A stretch of 40,921 nt of DNA from Phycisphaerae bacterium (GTDB lineage Bacteria; Planctomycetota; Phycisphaerae; Sedimentisphaerales; Anaerobacaceae), in the NCBI GenBank assembly GCA_026386805.1, contig JAPLMX010000069.1, positions 1-40,921 on the forward strand, in the 5' to 3' direction. The notes below the pieces were generated by a model. That model searched no databases. It saw only the letters and a list, made by a program, of their open reading frames with translations, and was not told where the DNA came from. Positions 9,159-20,108 of the stretch are shown here, piece by piece. The translations under genes were made by a program, and so were the position numbers. Within the stretch, counting starts at the first letter, position 1, and the number at the start of each line of letters is the position of its first letter.

Positions 9159-10541
9159 ATGAATCGACGTGAGTTTCTAAAGCGATCCGCGGGGTTGGCG
9201 GGGGTGGCATTGGCGGGCCTTGCGATCAATCCGGCCAAAACCTTCTCTCGGCCGACCAAGCTCAAGATCACCGACATCCGCGGCTGCACCGTAGCGTCCA
9301 ATTTTGACTATCCCATCATCAAGATCTACACGAACCAGGACGTCTACGGTCTGGGCGAGGTCCGCGATGCAGGCTATTTGGGACAGGCGCTGATTCTCAA
9401 ACCGTATCTCGTGGGCAAAGACCCTCTCGACATCGAAGGGATTCTGGAGAGCCTCCGGCCCTACGCCCGCAACGGCCGGTTCGGCGGCGGCTTTAGCGGC
9501 GTGGACATGGCGCTGTTCGATATCGCCGGCAAGGTGCTGGGCGTCCCCGCGTACAAGATTCTGGGTGAGAAGGTGCGGGACAAAATCCCCATCTACGGCG
9601 ACACCAACGCCAACCAGGACCCGAAGGTCTTCGCGAAACGGGCGAGAATTCGCGTCGAGACGTGGAAACTGAAGTACCTGAAGATGGACCTGGTGCCCCG
9701 GCTCCTCCGGGACAAGCCCGGCGCGTTCGAGAACGGCGTCCCGACGGACAAAGGGCTGGACTACTGGGGCGAGTACGTGGAGGCCGTCCGCGACGCCATC
9801 GGCTACGACGTGTCTCTCGGTGCCGACCACTTCGGCCGGATGACGGTGGACTCGGGCATTCGGCTGGGCGAAGCGATGGCCAAACCCCGCCGGAAGCTGG
9901 CCTACATCGAGGACGTGATCGCGTTCAGTGCGCCCAACGCCGTCGAGATGATGACGCAAATCACGGCCAAGTCTCCGACGCCGACGCTGGGTTACGAAGA
10001 CCTCTTCGGCCTGAGCGGGTTCCGCCCGTTCATTAGCGAAAACGCCGTGAGCATGATCCACCCGGACATGGAAACGTCCGGCGGCCTCATGGAGACGAAG
10101 AAGATCGCCGATTACGCCTATCGCTACGGGATCAAGACGATGTTCCATCACGCCGGCTCGCCCGTCGGGGCAATGGCGAGCGTCCACTGTGCGTGTACGA
10201 TCCGCGACTTCGTCTGCATGGAGAACCACGCGATGGATCTTCCGTGGTGGGAGGACCTCGTGAGTGGTCCGGCCAAGCCGCTGATCAAAGATGGCCATTA
10301 CACCGTACCCGAGAAGCCCGGACTGGGGATCGAGTTGAATGACGAAGCGGTCCAGAAGTATCTGCGCGAGCCAAGGTACTTGTCCAAGGCCGGCTATTTC
10401 GAGCCGACGCCGGAGTTCGATCAGCCCATCGACTGGCAGGACGCCATCAACAAAAGAATCATCGGCGGCTACCACGTTAACGGCCCCTGGGTCCACCTGG
10501 ATGAAGAGGGCAACCTGGTCAATACCGCCGACCAGCGGTGA
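9159..10541 (+). CDS. Enolase-superfamily (mandelate racemase/muconate lactonizing) enzyme, probably exported by Tat
   Basis: A 460-residue protein with a Tat-like N-terminus (MNRREFLKRSAGLAGVALAG), suggesting periplasmic location. An N-terminal capping domain (about 35-140) is followed by a barrel domain. Visible features are YLKMDL around residue 170 (Lys region of the second strand), SLGADHFG (metal Asp), YIEDVIAF and LGYEDLFG (metal acidic residues) and FHHAGSPVGAMAS (His region near the end of the barrel). These fit the enolase superfamily, which takes a proton alpha to a carboxylate; many relatives are sugar-acid dehydratases. The lactonase and transporter upstream support a sugar-acid substrate. 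The start follows the bicupin by 11 bases, so the two are probably co-transcribed. Confidence 0.85.
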   Translation: MNRREFLKRSAGLAGVALAGLAINPAKTFSRPTKLKITDIRGCTVASNFDYPIIKIYTNQDVYGLGEVRDAGYLGQALILKPYLVGKDPLDIEGILESLRPYARNGRFGGGFSGVDMALFDIAGKVLGVPAYKILGEKVRDKIPIYGDTNANQDPKVFAKRARIRVETWKLKYLKMDLVPRLLRDKPGAFENGVPTDKGLDYWGEYVEAVRDAIGYDVSLGADHFGRMTVDSGIRLGEAMAKPRRKLAYIEDVIAFSAPNAVEMMTQITAKSPTPTLGYEDLFGLSGFRPFISENAVSMIHPDMETSGGLMETKKIADYAYRYGIKTMFHHAGSPVGAMASVHCACTIRDFVCMENHAMDLPWWEDLVSGPAKPLIKDGHYTVPEKPGLGIELNDEAVQKYLREPRYLSKAGYFEPTPEFDQPIDWQDAINKRIIGGYHVNGPWVHLDEEGNLVNTADQR

Positions 10542-10574
10542 CATCATATCGTTTCGAATGGATAGTGTATGGTT

Positions 10575-10680
10575 TGTCATCCTGAGCGGCAGCGAAGGAT
10601 CTGGGCCACGAATGGGACGCGTCATTCGCCATGCAGTCCCGTCCTTGGGCCAGATGCTTCACTCCATTCAGCATGACAGA
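10575..10680. repeat. MITE-like intergenic element (TGTCATCCTGAGC type)
   Basis: The left end is TGTCATCCTGAGCGGCAGCG and the right end, read on the other strand, is CTGTCATGCTGAATGGAGTG; the two are related inverted termini. A single-ended relative lies at 26262-26297 just before selD. No coding capacity. Confidence 0.6.
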
Positions 10681-10726
10681 CTCCCTACGATTAATTTTGG
10701 CAAGGGACGATGAGAGGGTAAGCGCG

Positions 10727-13009
10727 ATGTGCCTGAGACTGGCAGGTCGATTTGGCTTGGTGCTTGGGGTGCTGCTTGCTCTCGCGGGGCAGGCGAGCGC
10801 CCAGGTGGTTCTCCAAACGCAAGACCTGCGGCTGGAGATTGGTGCGAATGGACTAGTGAAGAGCCTGACGGCGAAGGCTTCAGGTGCCGAGTACGCCTGG
10901 ACCGCCGCGCCAATGCCGATTGCCTGCGTATATCGCGGTGGGCAGATGGCGGTTGGCTCGCAGGAAGCCTATGGCGAATTCGAAGTCCCGGAGTATCGCG
11001 GCGGGCAGTGCCTCCCGGCCTCGGCGGTTTCCTTGGCCGGGGACAGGCTGACGATCCAGTTCGGTCAGGCTGATGTCACGGCTACGTACCAGGTCACCAC
11101 CGAGCCGCACTACCTTGCATTCAAGCTGCTGTCTTTGGCAGGCGATTTAATCATCGACCGCATCGACCTGATGCAGCTTCGCCTCAAGCGACTGCCGTTT
11201 CTGGGGCCTTGGATCGACGTGGCCTATGACGATCAGTTCGGCATTTGCCTCTGTGCCGGCAACATCAGAACGAATGCAGGGATGAGCCCGGCCGCTGAGT
11301 ATGTGGAGATGCGGGCCATCGCCACGCGTGAAGTCGCCCTGGAGGGAGCGACGGCCGTGCTGTTCGGTTGTCCGAATCCGAAGGAGAAATTCCTCGACAC
11401 GATGGAGGTCGTCGAACGCGATTTCCACATGCCCTCCGGCGCGAAGAACCGCCGGTCGCCCGTGCAGGATTACTCTTACCTTTGGTGCAGCCCGACGCCC
11501 GGCGACGTAGATCAATACATTGCCGTGGCCAAGCGCGCGGGATTTCGCATGATTCTATTTTCTTACACCGGGTTCACCGAAGGGGCGGGGCACTTCCGAT
11601 TCAACAAGTTGTTTCCTCACGGGATCGACGATCTCAAGACGGTGGCTGACCGCATCCGTAGGGCGGGGCTCGCCGTGGGCATGCACATCCATTACTCCAA
11701 GGCGGATCGCACTGATTCCTACGTCACGCCGGTGCCGGACGACCGCTTGCGCAAGGCCCGCACGTTTCTCTTGTCCGCCGCCGTGGACGAGAAGGCGGAT
11801 ACGCTCACCGTCTACGAGAACCCGGCCGGCTGCACGCGGGACAAGGACCGGCGGATTCTGCAGATCGGCAAAGAGCTGATTGCTTACCGCGACTACACGA
11901 CCCAGCCGCCGTACCAGTTCACCGGCTGCGAGCGCGGCCACCTCAAGACCACCGCCGCCGCTCATTCGGCAGGTGAACCCACAGGGCTGCTGGACGTGGA
12001 TGACTGGGTGAAGTTCATCCGGTTCGATCAGACCACGGATATCCAGGATGAAGCGGCCCGGCGGATCGCCGAGGTCATCAATGCCACCGGCCCTTACGAC
12101 ATGGTGTATTTCGACGGGGCCGAGGACGTCCACGATCCGTTCTGGTACCACGTGGCCGACGCCCAGTATCGCGTCTACCGACTGCTCAAGCCGGAGCCGC
12201 CCGTCTGCGAGGCGGCGATGAGCGGCCACTTCAGTTGGCATATGATGAGCCGGGGCTGCGCCTACGACGTCGTCAACGAGCACGTGAAGAGCTTTTGCCG
12301 GGAGATTTCCTGCCGCACGGCCCCGATCCGGGCGATAGACTTTACACGCATCGAGTTCGGCTGGATCGCTCGACTCCATCCCACTATGGGCCCCGACGTG
12401 TTCGAATACGTCCTGAGTCGGGGCGCCGCGTGGGATTGTCCGTTCTCGGTTCGAGTGACACTGGCGGATGCGGCCGCTCACCCCCGCGCGGAGGATTGCT
12501 TCGACACGATCAAGATCTGGGAAGACGCCCGCATCGCCGGCAAGCTCACGGACGCCCAGCGGACGATGCTCAAGACACTCGATCCGAAGCAGTACGAATA
12601 CGTCAAGGTCTGGAATGCGCTATTCCTGCCTCGGTGGATTGACGCCTGGAGCAAAGGGACGTTCAACGACCAGGAGCACCATCTATTCCTGAACGAGCGG
12701 GGCGAGTATGAATTGGTGCCCATTCGGGAAGTCCCGGCGGTGGCTGGCGGGCGCGTGAAGGCGTTTCTCTTCCAGCGTTCGTCACAGTCTGACAACACCT
12801 ACGTGCTCCTCTGGGCCAACCAAGGTGAGTTGAACCTGGCGCTGCCCGTGCCGTCGGAGCGTCTAACGGTCATGCGTCCTTTCGGCACGCAACTCCCGTT
12901 AGAGAAAGGTGGATCCAGCGTTGTTGTCCCTGTCGGCAGTCGGCGCTATCTGCGACTGGTTGGCATTGGAACCGAGCAGGCAATCCAAATCCTGGCTTCG
13001 GCAAAATAG
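10727..13009 (+). CDS. Large secreted glycosidase-like protein of unknown family
   Basis: A 760-residue protein with a strong signal peptide ([16 protein letters not shown], cleavage near residue 26). I chose the ATG at 10727 because a GAGAGGG box lies about 8 bases upstream; the frame is open further 5' into a repeat. Residues 30-230 look like a beta-sandwich ([20 protein letters not shown]), as found before the barrel in several glycosidase families. Residues 270-600 resemble a TIM barrel, with [30 protein letters not shown] and [13 protein letters not shown] at putative strand ends. The last has acidic residues suited to catalysis. A C-terminal beta domain closes it. It belongs to the carbohydrate cluster; no family is recognised. 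Confidence 0.78.
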   Translation: MCLRLAGRFGLVLGVLLALAGQASAQVVLQTQDLRLEIGANGLVKSLTAKASGAEYAWTAAPMPIACVYRGGQMAVGSQEAYGEFEVPEYRGGQCLPASAVSLAGDRLTIQFGQADVTATYQVTTEPHYLAFKLLSLAGDLIIDRIDLMQLRLKRLPFLGPWIDVAYDDQFGICLCAGNIRTNAGMSPAAEYVEMRAIATREVALEGATAVLFGCPNPKEKFLDTMEVVERDFHMPSGAKNRRSPVQDYSYLWCSPTPGDVDQYIAVAKRAGFRMILFSYTGFTEGAGHFRFNKLFPHGIDDLKTVADRIRRAGLAVGMHIHYSKADRTDSYVTPVPDDRLRKARTFLLSAAVDEKADTLTVYENPAGCTRDKDRRILQIGKELIAYRDYTTQPPYQFTGCERGHLKTTAAAHSAGEPTGLLDVDDWVKFIRFDQTTDIQDEAARRIAEVINATGPYDMVYFDGAEDVHDPFWYHVADAQYRVYRLLKPEPPVCEAAMSGHFSWHMMSRGCAYDVVNEHVKSFCREISCRTAPIRAIDFTRIEFGWIARLHPTMGPDVFEYVLSRGAAWDCPFSVRVTLADAAAHPRAEDCFDTIKIWEDARIAGKLTDAQRTMLKTLDPKQYEYVKVWNALFLPRWIDAWSKGTFNDQEHHLFLNERGEYELVPIREVPAVAGGRVKAFLFQRSSQSDNTYVLLWANQGELNLALPVPSERLTVMRPFGTQLPLEKGGSSVVVPVGSRRYLRLVGIGTEQAIQILASAK

Positions 13010-13019
13010 GGAGGATTTC

Positions 13020-14384
13020 ATGAAAAGGACCGTTTCAGTTCTGCGCCTCGCGGTATTCCTTGTGTGCGTCCAAGTTATGGCTGGCTTCGGCGGAGAGAGT
13101 GGGGCTCCCGAGGGTTGGATGACCGCCGCCCCGCGTGACGAAATCCGGCCACAGTTCGCCTTCGATCCGAAGGGCGGGCCGGGGGATATCGGCTGCTTCA
13201 TCATCCGAGCCGATCAACGGGAGGGGTTGGACGGGTGCTGGCGAAAGATCTTCCCGATTCAGGGCGGCAAATATTATCGCTTCGAGTCGTCCTGCAAGGC
13301 CACAGGTGTCCCTCTGCCGCGGCGCAGCATTGTTCCCATGCTCCACTGGCAGGACGAGCGCGGCCGACAGGTCCCGCTCGACGAGCCGGTCGTCACCAGC
13401 TACCTGCGGGGCGCCACCGGCATGGCCGAGACCGAATTTCCCGCACCGAAGGGAACAACGGCGGACGGCTGGACCAAGTTCTCGGATATCTACTGCACCC
13501 CGAGCAAGGCAACGCGCGCGGTCATCGAGCTGCACCTGCAATGGGCGCCGAGCAGCGAGGTGCGCTGGAGCGGCATCTCGTTCACGGAGTCGGCCGCACC
13601 ATCGCCCCGGAAAGTTCGACTGGCGGCGGTCCACTTCAAGCCCAGTGGCGGCAAGACGCCGATGGACAACTGCCGCATGTACGAGCCGCTGATCGCCGAG
13701 GCGGCCCGGCAGAAGGCCGATCTGGTCGTGCTGGGCGAGACGGTCCCCAGCGTCGGTCTGGGCAAGAAGGTTCAGGAGATTGCCGAACCCATCCCCGGCC
13801 CCACCACGGAATACTTCGGCCAACTGGCGAAGAAGCACAATCTGCACATCGTGGTCAGTCTCAACGAGCGCGACCGGCACTTGGTCTATAACGCCGCTGT
13901 GTTGCTCGGCCCGGACGGCAAGCTGATCGGCAAATACCGCAAAGTCTGCCTGCCGCGCGGCGAGATCGAACAGGGTGTGGCGCCGGGCAACGATTATCCG
14001 GTCTTTGACACCCGCTTCGGCAAGGTCGGCATGATGATCTGCTACGACGGCTTCTTCCCGGAAGTCGCGCGGGAGTTGGCCAATCGCGGCGCCGAGGTGA
14101 TCGCCTGGCCGGTCTGGGGCTGCAATCCGCTGCTGGCCCGGGCCCGGGCCTGCGAGAATCACGTCTATCTCGTCAGCAGCACCTACGAGGACATTTCACG
14201 GAACTGGATGCTCTCGGCGGTCTTCGACCACACGGGCGAGACCATCGCCCTGGCCAAAGAGTGGGGCACCGTCGCGGTGGCGGAGGTGGACCTGAACCAG
14301 CGGACGCAATGGGTGAGCCTGGGTGACTTCAAGGCGGAAATCCCCCGGCACCGCCCTGTCGCTCAGCCGGAGCCGCAGCGCTGA
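13020..14384 (+). CDS. Secreted carbon-nitrogen hydrolase (nitrilase superfamily) with N-terminal beta domain
   Basis: A 454-residue protein. A signal peptide ([17 protein letters not shown]) is followed by a roughly 170-residue beta-rich domain that may bind carbohydrate, and then a nitrilase-fold domain (about 197-440). The Glu-Lys-Cys triad is visible: E in VLGETVPS, K in [10 protein letters not shown] and C in [11 protein letters not shown]. Superfamily members cleave amides, nitriles or N-acyl bonds; export and an extra beta domain point to an extracellular amide, for example on a modified sugar. The start has a GGAGGATTTC ribosome site and lies 10 bases after the preceding gene, so the two are likely one transcript. 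Confidence 0.88.
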   Translation: MKRTVSVLRLAVFLVCVQVMAGFGGESGAPEGWMTAAPRDEIRPQFAFDPKGGPGDIGCFIIRADQREGLDGCWRKIFPIQGGKYYRFESSCKATGVPLPRRSIVPMLHWQDERGRQVPLDEPVVTSYLRGATGMAETEFPAPKGTTADGWTKFSDIYCTPSKATRAVIELHLQWAPSSEVRWSGISFTESAAPSPRKVRLAAVHFKPSGGKTPMDNCRMYEPLIAEAARQKADLVVLGETVPSVGLGKKVQEIAEPIPGPTTEYFGQLAKKHNLHIVVSLNERDRHLVYNAAVLLGPDGKLIGKYRKVCLPRGEIEQGVAPGNDYPVFDTRFGKVGMMICYDGFFPEVARELANRGAEVIAWPVWGCNPLLARARACENHVYLVSSTYEDISRNWMLSAVFDHTGETIALAKEWGTVAVAEVDLNQRTQWVSLGDFKAEIPRHRPVAQPEPQR

Positions 14385-14492
14385 ATCGGACAGCAGGACA
14401 AAGGCCCGGCTATCTATGTGGTTTTTCCGTAGCGTGGCGTTGCTGCGTCTTTGTATACTGGGTAGGGCAATGACATTTTGGAGGAAATGCTT

Positions 14493-15761
14493 ATGGTTGC
14501 TTCGGTGGGAACAAGAAGAATCGGCGTTGCGTCGGTGGCCCTGCTGGCGATTCTGCTGGCGGGCGCTCGGAGCCATGCCCAATCTCTATCCTCTCCGGCG
14601 GTCTCGGAGTTGGGCCAGCTCCGCATCCTGTATGTGGGCCACCCTGACTCCGACCGTCAGAAGGACTTCGTTCAATTCCTGGGTCAGCACTTCAGCACCG
14701 TCAAGACCGGCGATCTGAGGGCCTTCAAGGAAAAGGACACCGACGGTTTCGATGTGACGCTCCTGGATTGGGACGCCAACGTGTTGGAGGGCCCATACCC
14801 AAAGGTTTCCGAGGGCTTTGCCCGGCCGGTCATTACCCTGGGCGTTCGTGGAGCTCTGATCTGCCGGCGGTGGCGGCTCAAGGCGGGCTATTTGTGAAAC
14901 TGCTTGGACAATGCGGCTCATGTTGAGTCGCTCAACCACGAAGTGTATCGCACCCCGCTGGCGGTCCAGCCCGAGTTCGAATTCCGCACCACACCCGAGA
15001 GCTACCGGCTCGGCTATGTCGGAGAAGGCAAGCTGCCCGACCAGATGAAAGTCTGGCGGGTTCAGAACACGCCGAAGGGCAGTGTGGTCGCCCCGGGGAG
15101 CGGCTTTGAGGACTCTCCCGATGCCGAGATCATCGCGACCGGACTCAATCGCATCAAACGGTATGGCGACGTCGGCATCGGCAGGCACGCCAATGTCCTG
15201 CAGTGGGGCTACGGCGACCCGCCCTCCCAGATGACCGAGGCCGGCCGCAAGCTGTTCATCAATTGCATTCACTACATCCACCGCTTCGACGGCCAGGCGC
15301 CGCTGGTGCGCCGCGAGCGCGAAGGACGGCTCAGCGCCCTTCGGTGGGCTCCCGCCCAGAAGGGAACGACCCAACAGAAGCTTGTCTTCAGTGGAACGTA
15401 CCCGCAGGATGTCATAAGGAAATACCAGGGCCGTTCCGACGAGCTGAACGACTACTACGTGAAGAACCTGGAGTTGCTCTACCGGGATCAGGGGTATCGT
15501 GTCGACGAAGATCTCAAGTCACTGGGCCTCAAGTCCAATCGCAAGATCGAGACGCTGGGGCGTCTGTTCGAGTTGCTCAAGGACGAGACCCGTCGTGAGA
15601 TCGCTCAGCGGTTGCTGGATCGCTACACGGACGGCCACACGACGTTTGACTTCAAGAACGGTCGAGACCGCATCTACTTCAGCGATTTCGGCGGGTATAA
15701 GTTCTTTGTGGTTCCGGAAGGATACCTGACCGCTAAGGCGGCCAAGGCAGCGAAGGAATAG
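14493..15761 (+). CDS. Secreted ThuA-like protein with predicted selenocysteine at codon 135 (UGA)
   Basis: The reading frame is continuous from the ATG at 14493 (GGAGGA 7 bases upstream) to the TAG at 15761 except for one UGA at 14895-14897. Frame is kept on both sides of it, with conserved-looking protein before (PVITLGVRGALICRR) and after (NCLDNAAHVESLNHEVYRTP). Reading UGA as Sec gives 422 residues with a U-N-C motif. A signal peptide (VALLAILLAGARSHA) is followed by a glutamine-amidotransferase-like/ThuA-type domain (LRILYVGHPDS; later GRHANVLQWGYGDPPSQMTE). A hairpin with a GU-containing loop starts 16 nt after the UGA. The selenium-insertion genes are within 14 kb. The alternative is a nonsense-broken gene, but the intact flanking frames argue against it. 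Function unknown; a thiol/selenol redox role is inferred. Confidence 0.72.
14913..14931 (+). promoter_or_regulatory. SECIS-like hairpin of the ThuA-like gene
   Basis: Stem GCGGCTC pairs with GAGTCGC over 7 bp with one G-U pair. The 5-nt loop ATGTT starts 22 nt after the UGA. Position and a loop containing GU match bacterial SECIS elements bound by SelB. Confidence 0.6.
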
Positions 15762-15788
15762 AAGATAGCGGCGATCGGTTTATAAGTC

Positions 15789-16049
15789 TCAACAACGTGC
15801 GAGAAAGAACCACGAGAGCAAGAGGGTCATAGCCCCCGAGACGAGGAGCATCACAATGGCGTACGTTTTGCGCTGATCGGCCATGACGCCCATCACGCTG
15901 AACACCAAGGCCACCGGAGGGCACGTCAGTAGCAGGAACCCTGCAAGGGCTCGCCACGAACTGCTTCAGCTTGGGCTCAGCACGAGCATCAGAATGACAG
16001 ATAGCCCCGCTGCCGCGAGGACCTTCGCCGCAATCCTGCCGTAATGCAT
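15789..16049 (-). CDS. Small membrane selenoprotein B (3 TM, predicted Sec28)
   Basis: This gene is invisible if UGA is read only as stop. From the ATG at 16049 (AAAGGA ribosome site 6 bases upstream) the frame runs 86 codons to UGA at 15789, with one internal UGA at 15966-15968 (codon 28). The product has three hydrophobic segments: about residues 6-25, 33-56 and 63-83. The Sec lies in the first loop (LSPSUSSSW). The second loop (MADQRKTY) is positive, so the Sec loop is predicted to face outside the cytoplasm. It is an ungapped paralog of the protein encoded at 16078-16335, sharing for example [YF]G[RK]IA, the UGA position, the L-G-L-L pattern after it, and [DR]-R-K before TM3. It follows that gene by 28 bases. 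I do not recognise the family. Confidence 0.8.
15936..15952 (-). promoter_or_regulatory. SECIS-like hairpin of membrane selenoprotein B
   Basis: Stem GAGCCC pairs with GGGTTC (one G-U pair) around the 5-nt loop TTGCA, which begins 19 nt after the UGA. A lower AGCAG/CTGCT stem can form outside it. The loop has GC where the other candidates have GU. Confidence 0.5.
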
Positions 16050-16077
16050 CCGCGGTCCTTTCCACGAACCCGCCCTT

Positions 16078-16335
16078 TCAACCGAGACCGTTCCATAACA
16101 GGGTCAAGAGCAGGAATCCGCCGGCGATGGCCGCCATGAGCACGGCCAGCCACTTACGCCGGTCGTGCATGATTCCCAACGTGGCGAAAACCCCGGCCAG
16201 CGAGAACGAGACCATAATCAAGAGCCCTACAAGGGTTCTCACCGGGCTGTGTCAGCCAGGTGCAAGATAGTTAAGTGCGGCAACGGCCGCACCGCCGATC
16301 AGGAACATCGCCGTGGCTATTTTGCCGAATTTCAA
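16078..16335 (-). CDS. Small membrane selenoprotein A (3 TM, predicted Sec28)
   Basis: The start is TTG at 16335, 6 bases after a perfect AGGAGG, and 35 bases after the selB stop. The frame runs 86 codons to UGA at 16078, with one internal UGA at 16252-16254, again codon 28. The 85-residue product has three hydrophobic segments (about 6-25, 34-56, 62-82), Sec in the first loop (LAPGUHSPVR) and a positive second loop (HDRRKW), which predicts an N-in topology with the Sec outside. Its paralog downstream aligns without gaps and has UGA at the same place although the DNA differs widely. Conservation of a nonsense codon at one site in two diverged copies is hard to explain unless it is read as Sec. 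The operon position after selB supports this. Family unrecognised. Confidence 0.83.
16222..16240 (-). promoter_or_regulatory. SECIS-like hairpin of membrane selenoprotein A
   Basis: Stem GAG, a two-base AA bulge, then CCC pairs with GGGCTC around the loop TTGTA. The loop contains GU and starts 19 nt after the UGA. The bulged stem recalls the E. coli fdhF SECIS. Confidence 0.6.
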
Positions 16336-16370
16336 AGCCAACCTCCTGCAACACATGTTTTTCGAAGCCG

Positions 16371-18353
<1,983 letters not shown>

Positions 18354-18385
18354 AATACTCGTCCTTGTGACTCAAAATCGGGTGC

Positions 18386-18452
18386 CATGTCTACGCTTGC
18401 GTAGACATGCTCAGTCTGACGGGGGAGACATGCTTACGCGAGCGTAAGCATG
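18386..18452. repeat. Two perfect palindromes between selA and selB
   Basis: At 18386-18409, CATGTCTACGC and GCGTAGACATG flank TT. At 18429-18452, CATGCTTACGC and GCGTAAGCATG flank GA. Each gives an 11-bp perfect stem. There is no U tract, so they are not typical terminators; they may be repeats or mRNA-stabilising hairpins within the selAB transcript. Confidence 0.75.
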
Positions 18453-18477
18453 GGACCCAGACTCGCGTTCGTGTTGT

Positions 18478-19893
18478 CTACTCTCCAGCCGCCGAGGCCG
18501 CTACGACGGCCTCAACAATGATCGCGTCGTCACCATCCCGCAGCGTGCGGGGATCGATCAGGACTTGATCGTTCTGAATCCGGGCAAAGACCGGGGGCTC
18601 GTGCAGCCGTAGACGCTTGGCCAACACGTCTACACTGATCTTCTGGGGCGTGATTGCCACGAGCGTTGTCGCCAGGTTCTGCGTGGGCAGTGAGCCGCTG
18701 CCCATCTCGGAAAAGCCGCTCGTGGTGGTCACCGTCGCGGCGATGCTCTTGTCGCGAATCTGCGATGCCAGCCGCTCCGCGTGCTCTCGGATACTCTCCG
18801 GGCTGCGCCGGAGCATCTGGAGCGTCGGCACTTCGCGCAGCGCGGTGCTCTCGTCCAGGAACAGTTCGAGCGTTGCCTCCAGGACCGCCAGCGTCAGCTT
18901 GCCCACCCGGACGATCCGGGCGAACTGGTTCTTCCGCACGGCGTCGATCAGGATCTTCTTGCCCAAAATGAGACCGGCCTGAGAGGCGCCGATCAGCTTG
19001 TCGCCGCTGCACGTGATAATATCCGCGCCCTGGCGGATCGAGTCCGCCAGCAGGGGCTCGGGCTCAAATCCGAACTGCGAGAAATCGATCAGTGCGCCGG
19101 CGCCCACGTCGTCGATCATCACGAGATTGTGCTTACGCGCGATGGCCACGAGCTCATCGAGCGGGACCTCCGAGGAGAACCCCTGGATCTTGTAGTTGCT
19201 CGGGTGCACGCGGAGAATCGCGGCCGTGTTCTCCGTGATGGCGTTTTCATAGTCGCGGGGGTGGGTTTTATTGGTCGTGCCGACCTCGACCAGCCTGGCC
19301 CCGCTGAAGGCCATCACCTCGGGCAGGCGAAAGGAGCCGCCGATCTCGACGAGCTGGCCCCGCGAGACGATCACCTCTTTGCCCTTGGCGACCGAGTTGA
19401 GCACAATGGCCGTGGCGGCGGCGTTGTTGTTCACGACGGTAGCCGCCTCGGCGCCCGTCAGCCGCTGGAGCAGCCATTCGATCCGCTCATCGCGCCGAGA
19501 CCGCTTTCCGGTCTGGCGATCCACCTGGAGCAGGGAGTAGCTTCGCAGCGTCTGCTGAATCTGGTCGAGTGCTTTGACGGGCAGGACCGCCCGGCCGAGG
19601 CCGGTATGCAGGATGATCCCGGTGGCATTGACCGCCCGCTGGTAGTAGGGCTTCATCATAGCCTCAAGCCGGCCCTTGGCCGCCGCCACGATGCGGCCTC
19701 GAATCGCCGCCTCATCCATATCAAACGCAGGCTGGGCCATGAGCTGCCGGCGGACCTCTTCGACCGCCTCGCGGACCGCATCCGCCACCGGCCTTCGCCC
19801 GTACTCCGTCGCCAGCGTCTCCAACTCCAGCTCCTTCAGAACCGCATCAACGGAAGGGACCCTGCGCATCAGTGGTCGGACTTGTGCATCCAT
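18478..19893 (-). CDS. selA: L-seryl-tRNA(Sec) selenium transferase SelA
   Basis: A 471-residue PLP enzyme, the usual family length. It converts Ser-tRNA-Sec to Sec-tRNA-Sec using selenophosphate. Family marks are the N-terminal tRNA-binding region (MRRVPSVDAVL), NATGIILHTGLGRAVL (about 89-104), VNNNAAATAIVLN, HPSNYKIQGF, MIDDVGAGALIDFS and CSGDKLIGASQAGLI, where the Lys of SGDK is the PLP lysine. The C-terminus (LATTLVAITPQKISVDVLAKRL) is also typical. It is divergently oriented from the small selenoprotein gene at 20109. Its likely promoter lies at 19995-20022, and selB follows in the same direction. Confidence 0.97.
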   Translation of the reverse strand: MDAQVRPLMRRVPSVDAVLKELELETLATEYGRRPVADAVREAVEEVRRQLMAQPAFDMDEAAIRGRIVAAAKGRLEAMMKPYYQRAVNATGIILHTGLGRAVLPVKALDQIQQTLRSYSLLQVDRQTGKRSRRDERIEWLLQRLTGAEAATVVNNNAAATAIVLNSVAKGKEVIVSRGQLVEIGGSFRLPEVMAFSGARLVEVGTTNKTHPRDYENAITENTAAILRVHPSNYKIQGFSSEVPLDELVAIARKHNLVMIDDVGAGALIDFSQFGFEPEPLLADSIRQGADIITCSGDKLIGASQAGLILGKKILIDAVRKNQFARIVRVGKLTLAVLEATLELFLDESTALREVPTLQMLRRSPESIREHAERLASQIRDKSIAATVTTTSGFSEMGSGSLPTQNLATTLVAITPQKISVDVLAKRLRLHEPPVFARIQNDQVLIDPRTLRDGDDAIIVEAVVAASAAGE

Positions 19894-19994
19894 GACCTAT
19901 TCCCAAGCCTCATCAGGTTCGGTCCGGTCGCTGTCTTCGCAAGCCGGACCCCATTCTTTGTATTCTCCCAAGCCGCCTTCTGCAGGCGACCAGT

Positions 19995-20022
19995 ATTGTA
20001 CTTGCCAAATACAGGCCGACAA
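19995..20022 (-). promoter_or_regulatory. Predicted selA promoter
   Basis: On the minus strand TTGTCG (20022-20017) and TACAAT (20000-19995) are separated by 16 bases. The leader of about 100 nt contains a GGTCCGG/CCGGACC hairpin before the selA ATG. Confidence 0.5.
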
Positions 20023-20053
20023 GTCGATTTCTTCGCCGTCAGCCATTTGCCCG

Positions 20054-20082
20054 TTGACACGCGGCCCGGGGCGCGGTACAAA
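20054..20082 (+). promoter_or_regulatory. Predicted promoter of the first U-G-G-T-C selenoprotein gene
   Basis: TTGACA (20054-20059) and TACAAA (20077-20082) are 17 bases apart, a sigma-70-type arrangement. The ATG at 20109 follows with TAAGGA 8 bases upstream. The region is divergent with the selA promoter. Confidence 0.6.
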
Positions 20083-20108
20083 TCGGCTGTTCTGTTAAGG
20101 ATTGAACG

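Noticed and set aside
14820..14935. Frameshift instead of Sec in the ThuA-like gene (another frame reads GGLFVKLLG before a stop)
   Set aside because: That frame stops soon and would need two compensating indels; the UGA frame is continuous on both sides without any.
15789..16335. The two small minus-strand frames as decayed pseudogenes
   Set aside because: Two diverged paralogs share the same single UGA, have no other stop or frameshift, and keep ribosome sites and hydrophobic patterns.
19894..19975. SRP-RNA-like or TPP-riboswitch-like string (GAACCTGAT..AGG) in the selA leader
   Set aside because: Only a short match; the conserved core of neither RNA is complete, and a hairpin alone is not enough.
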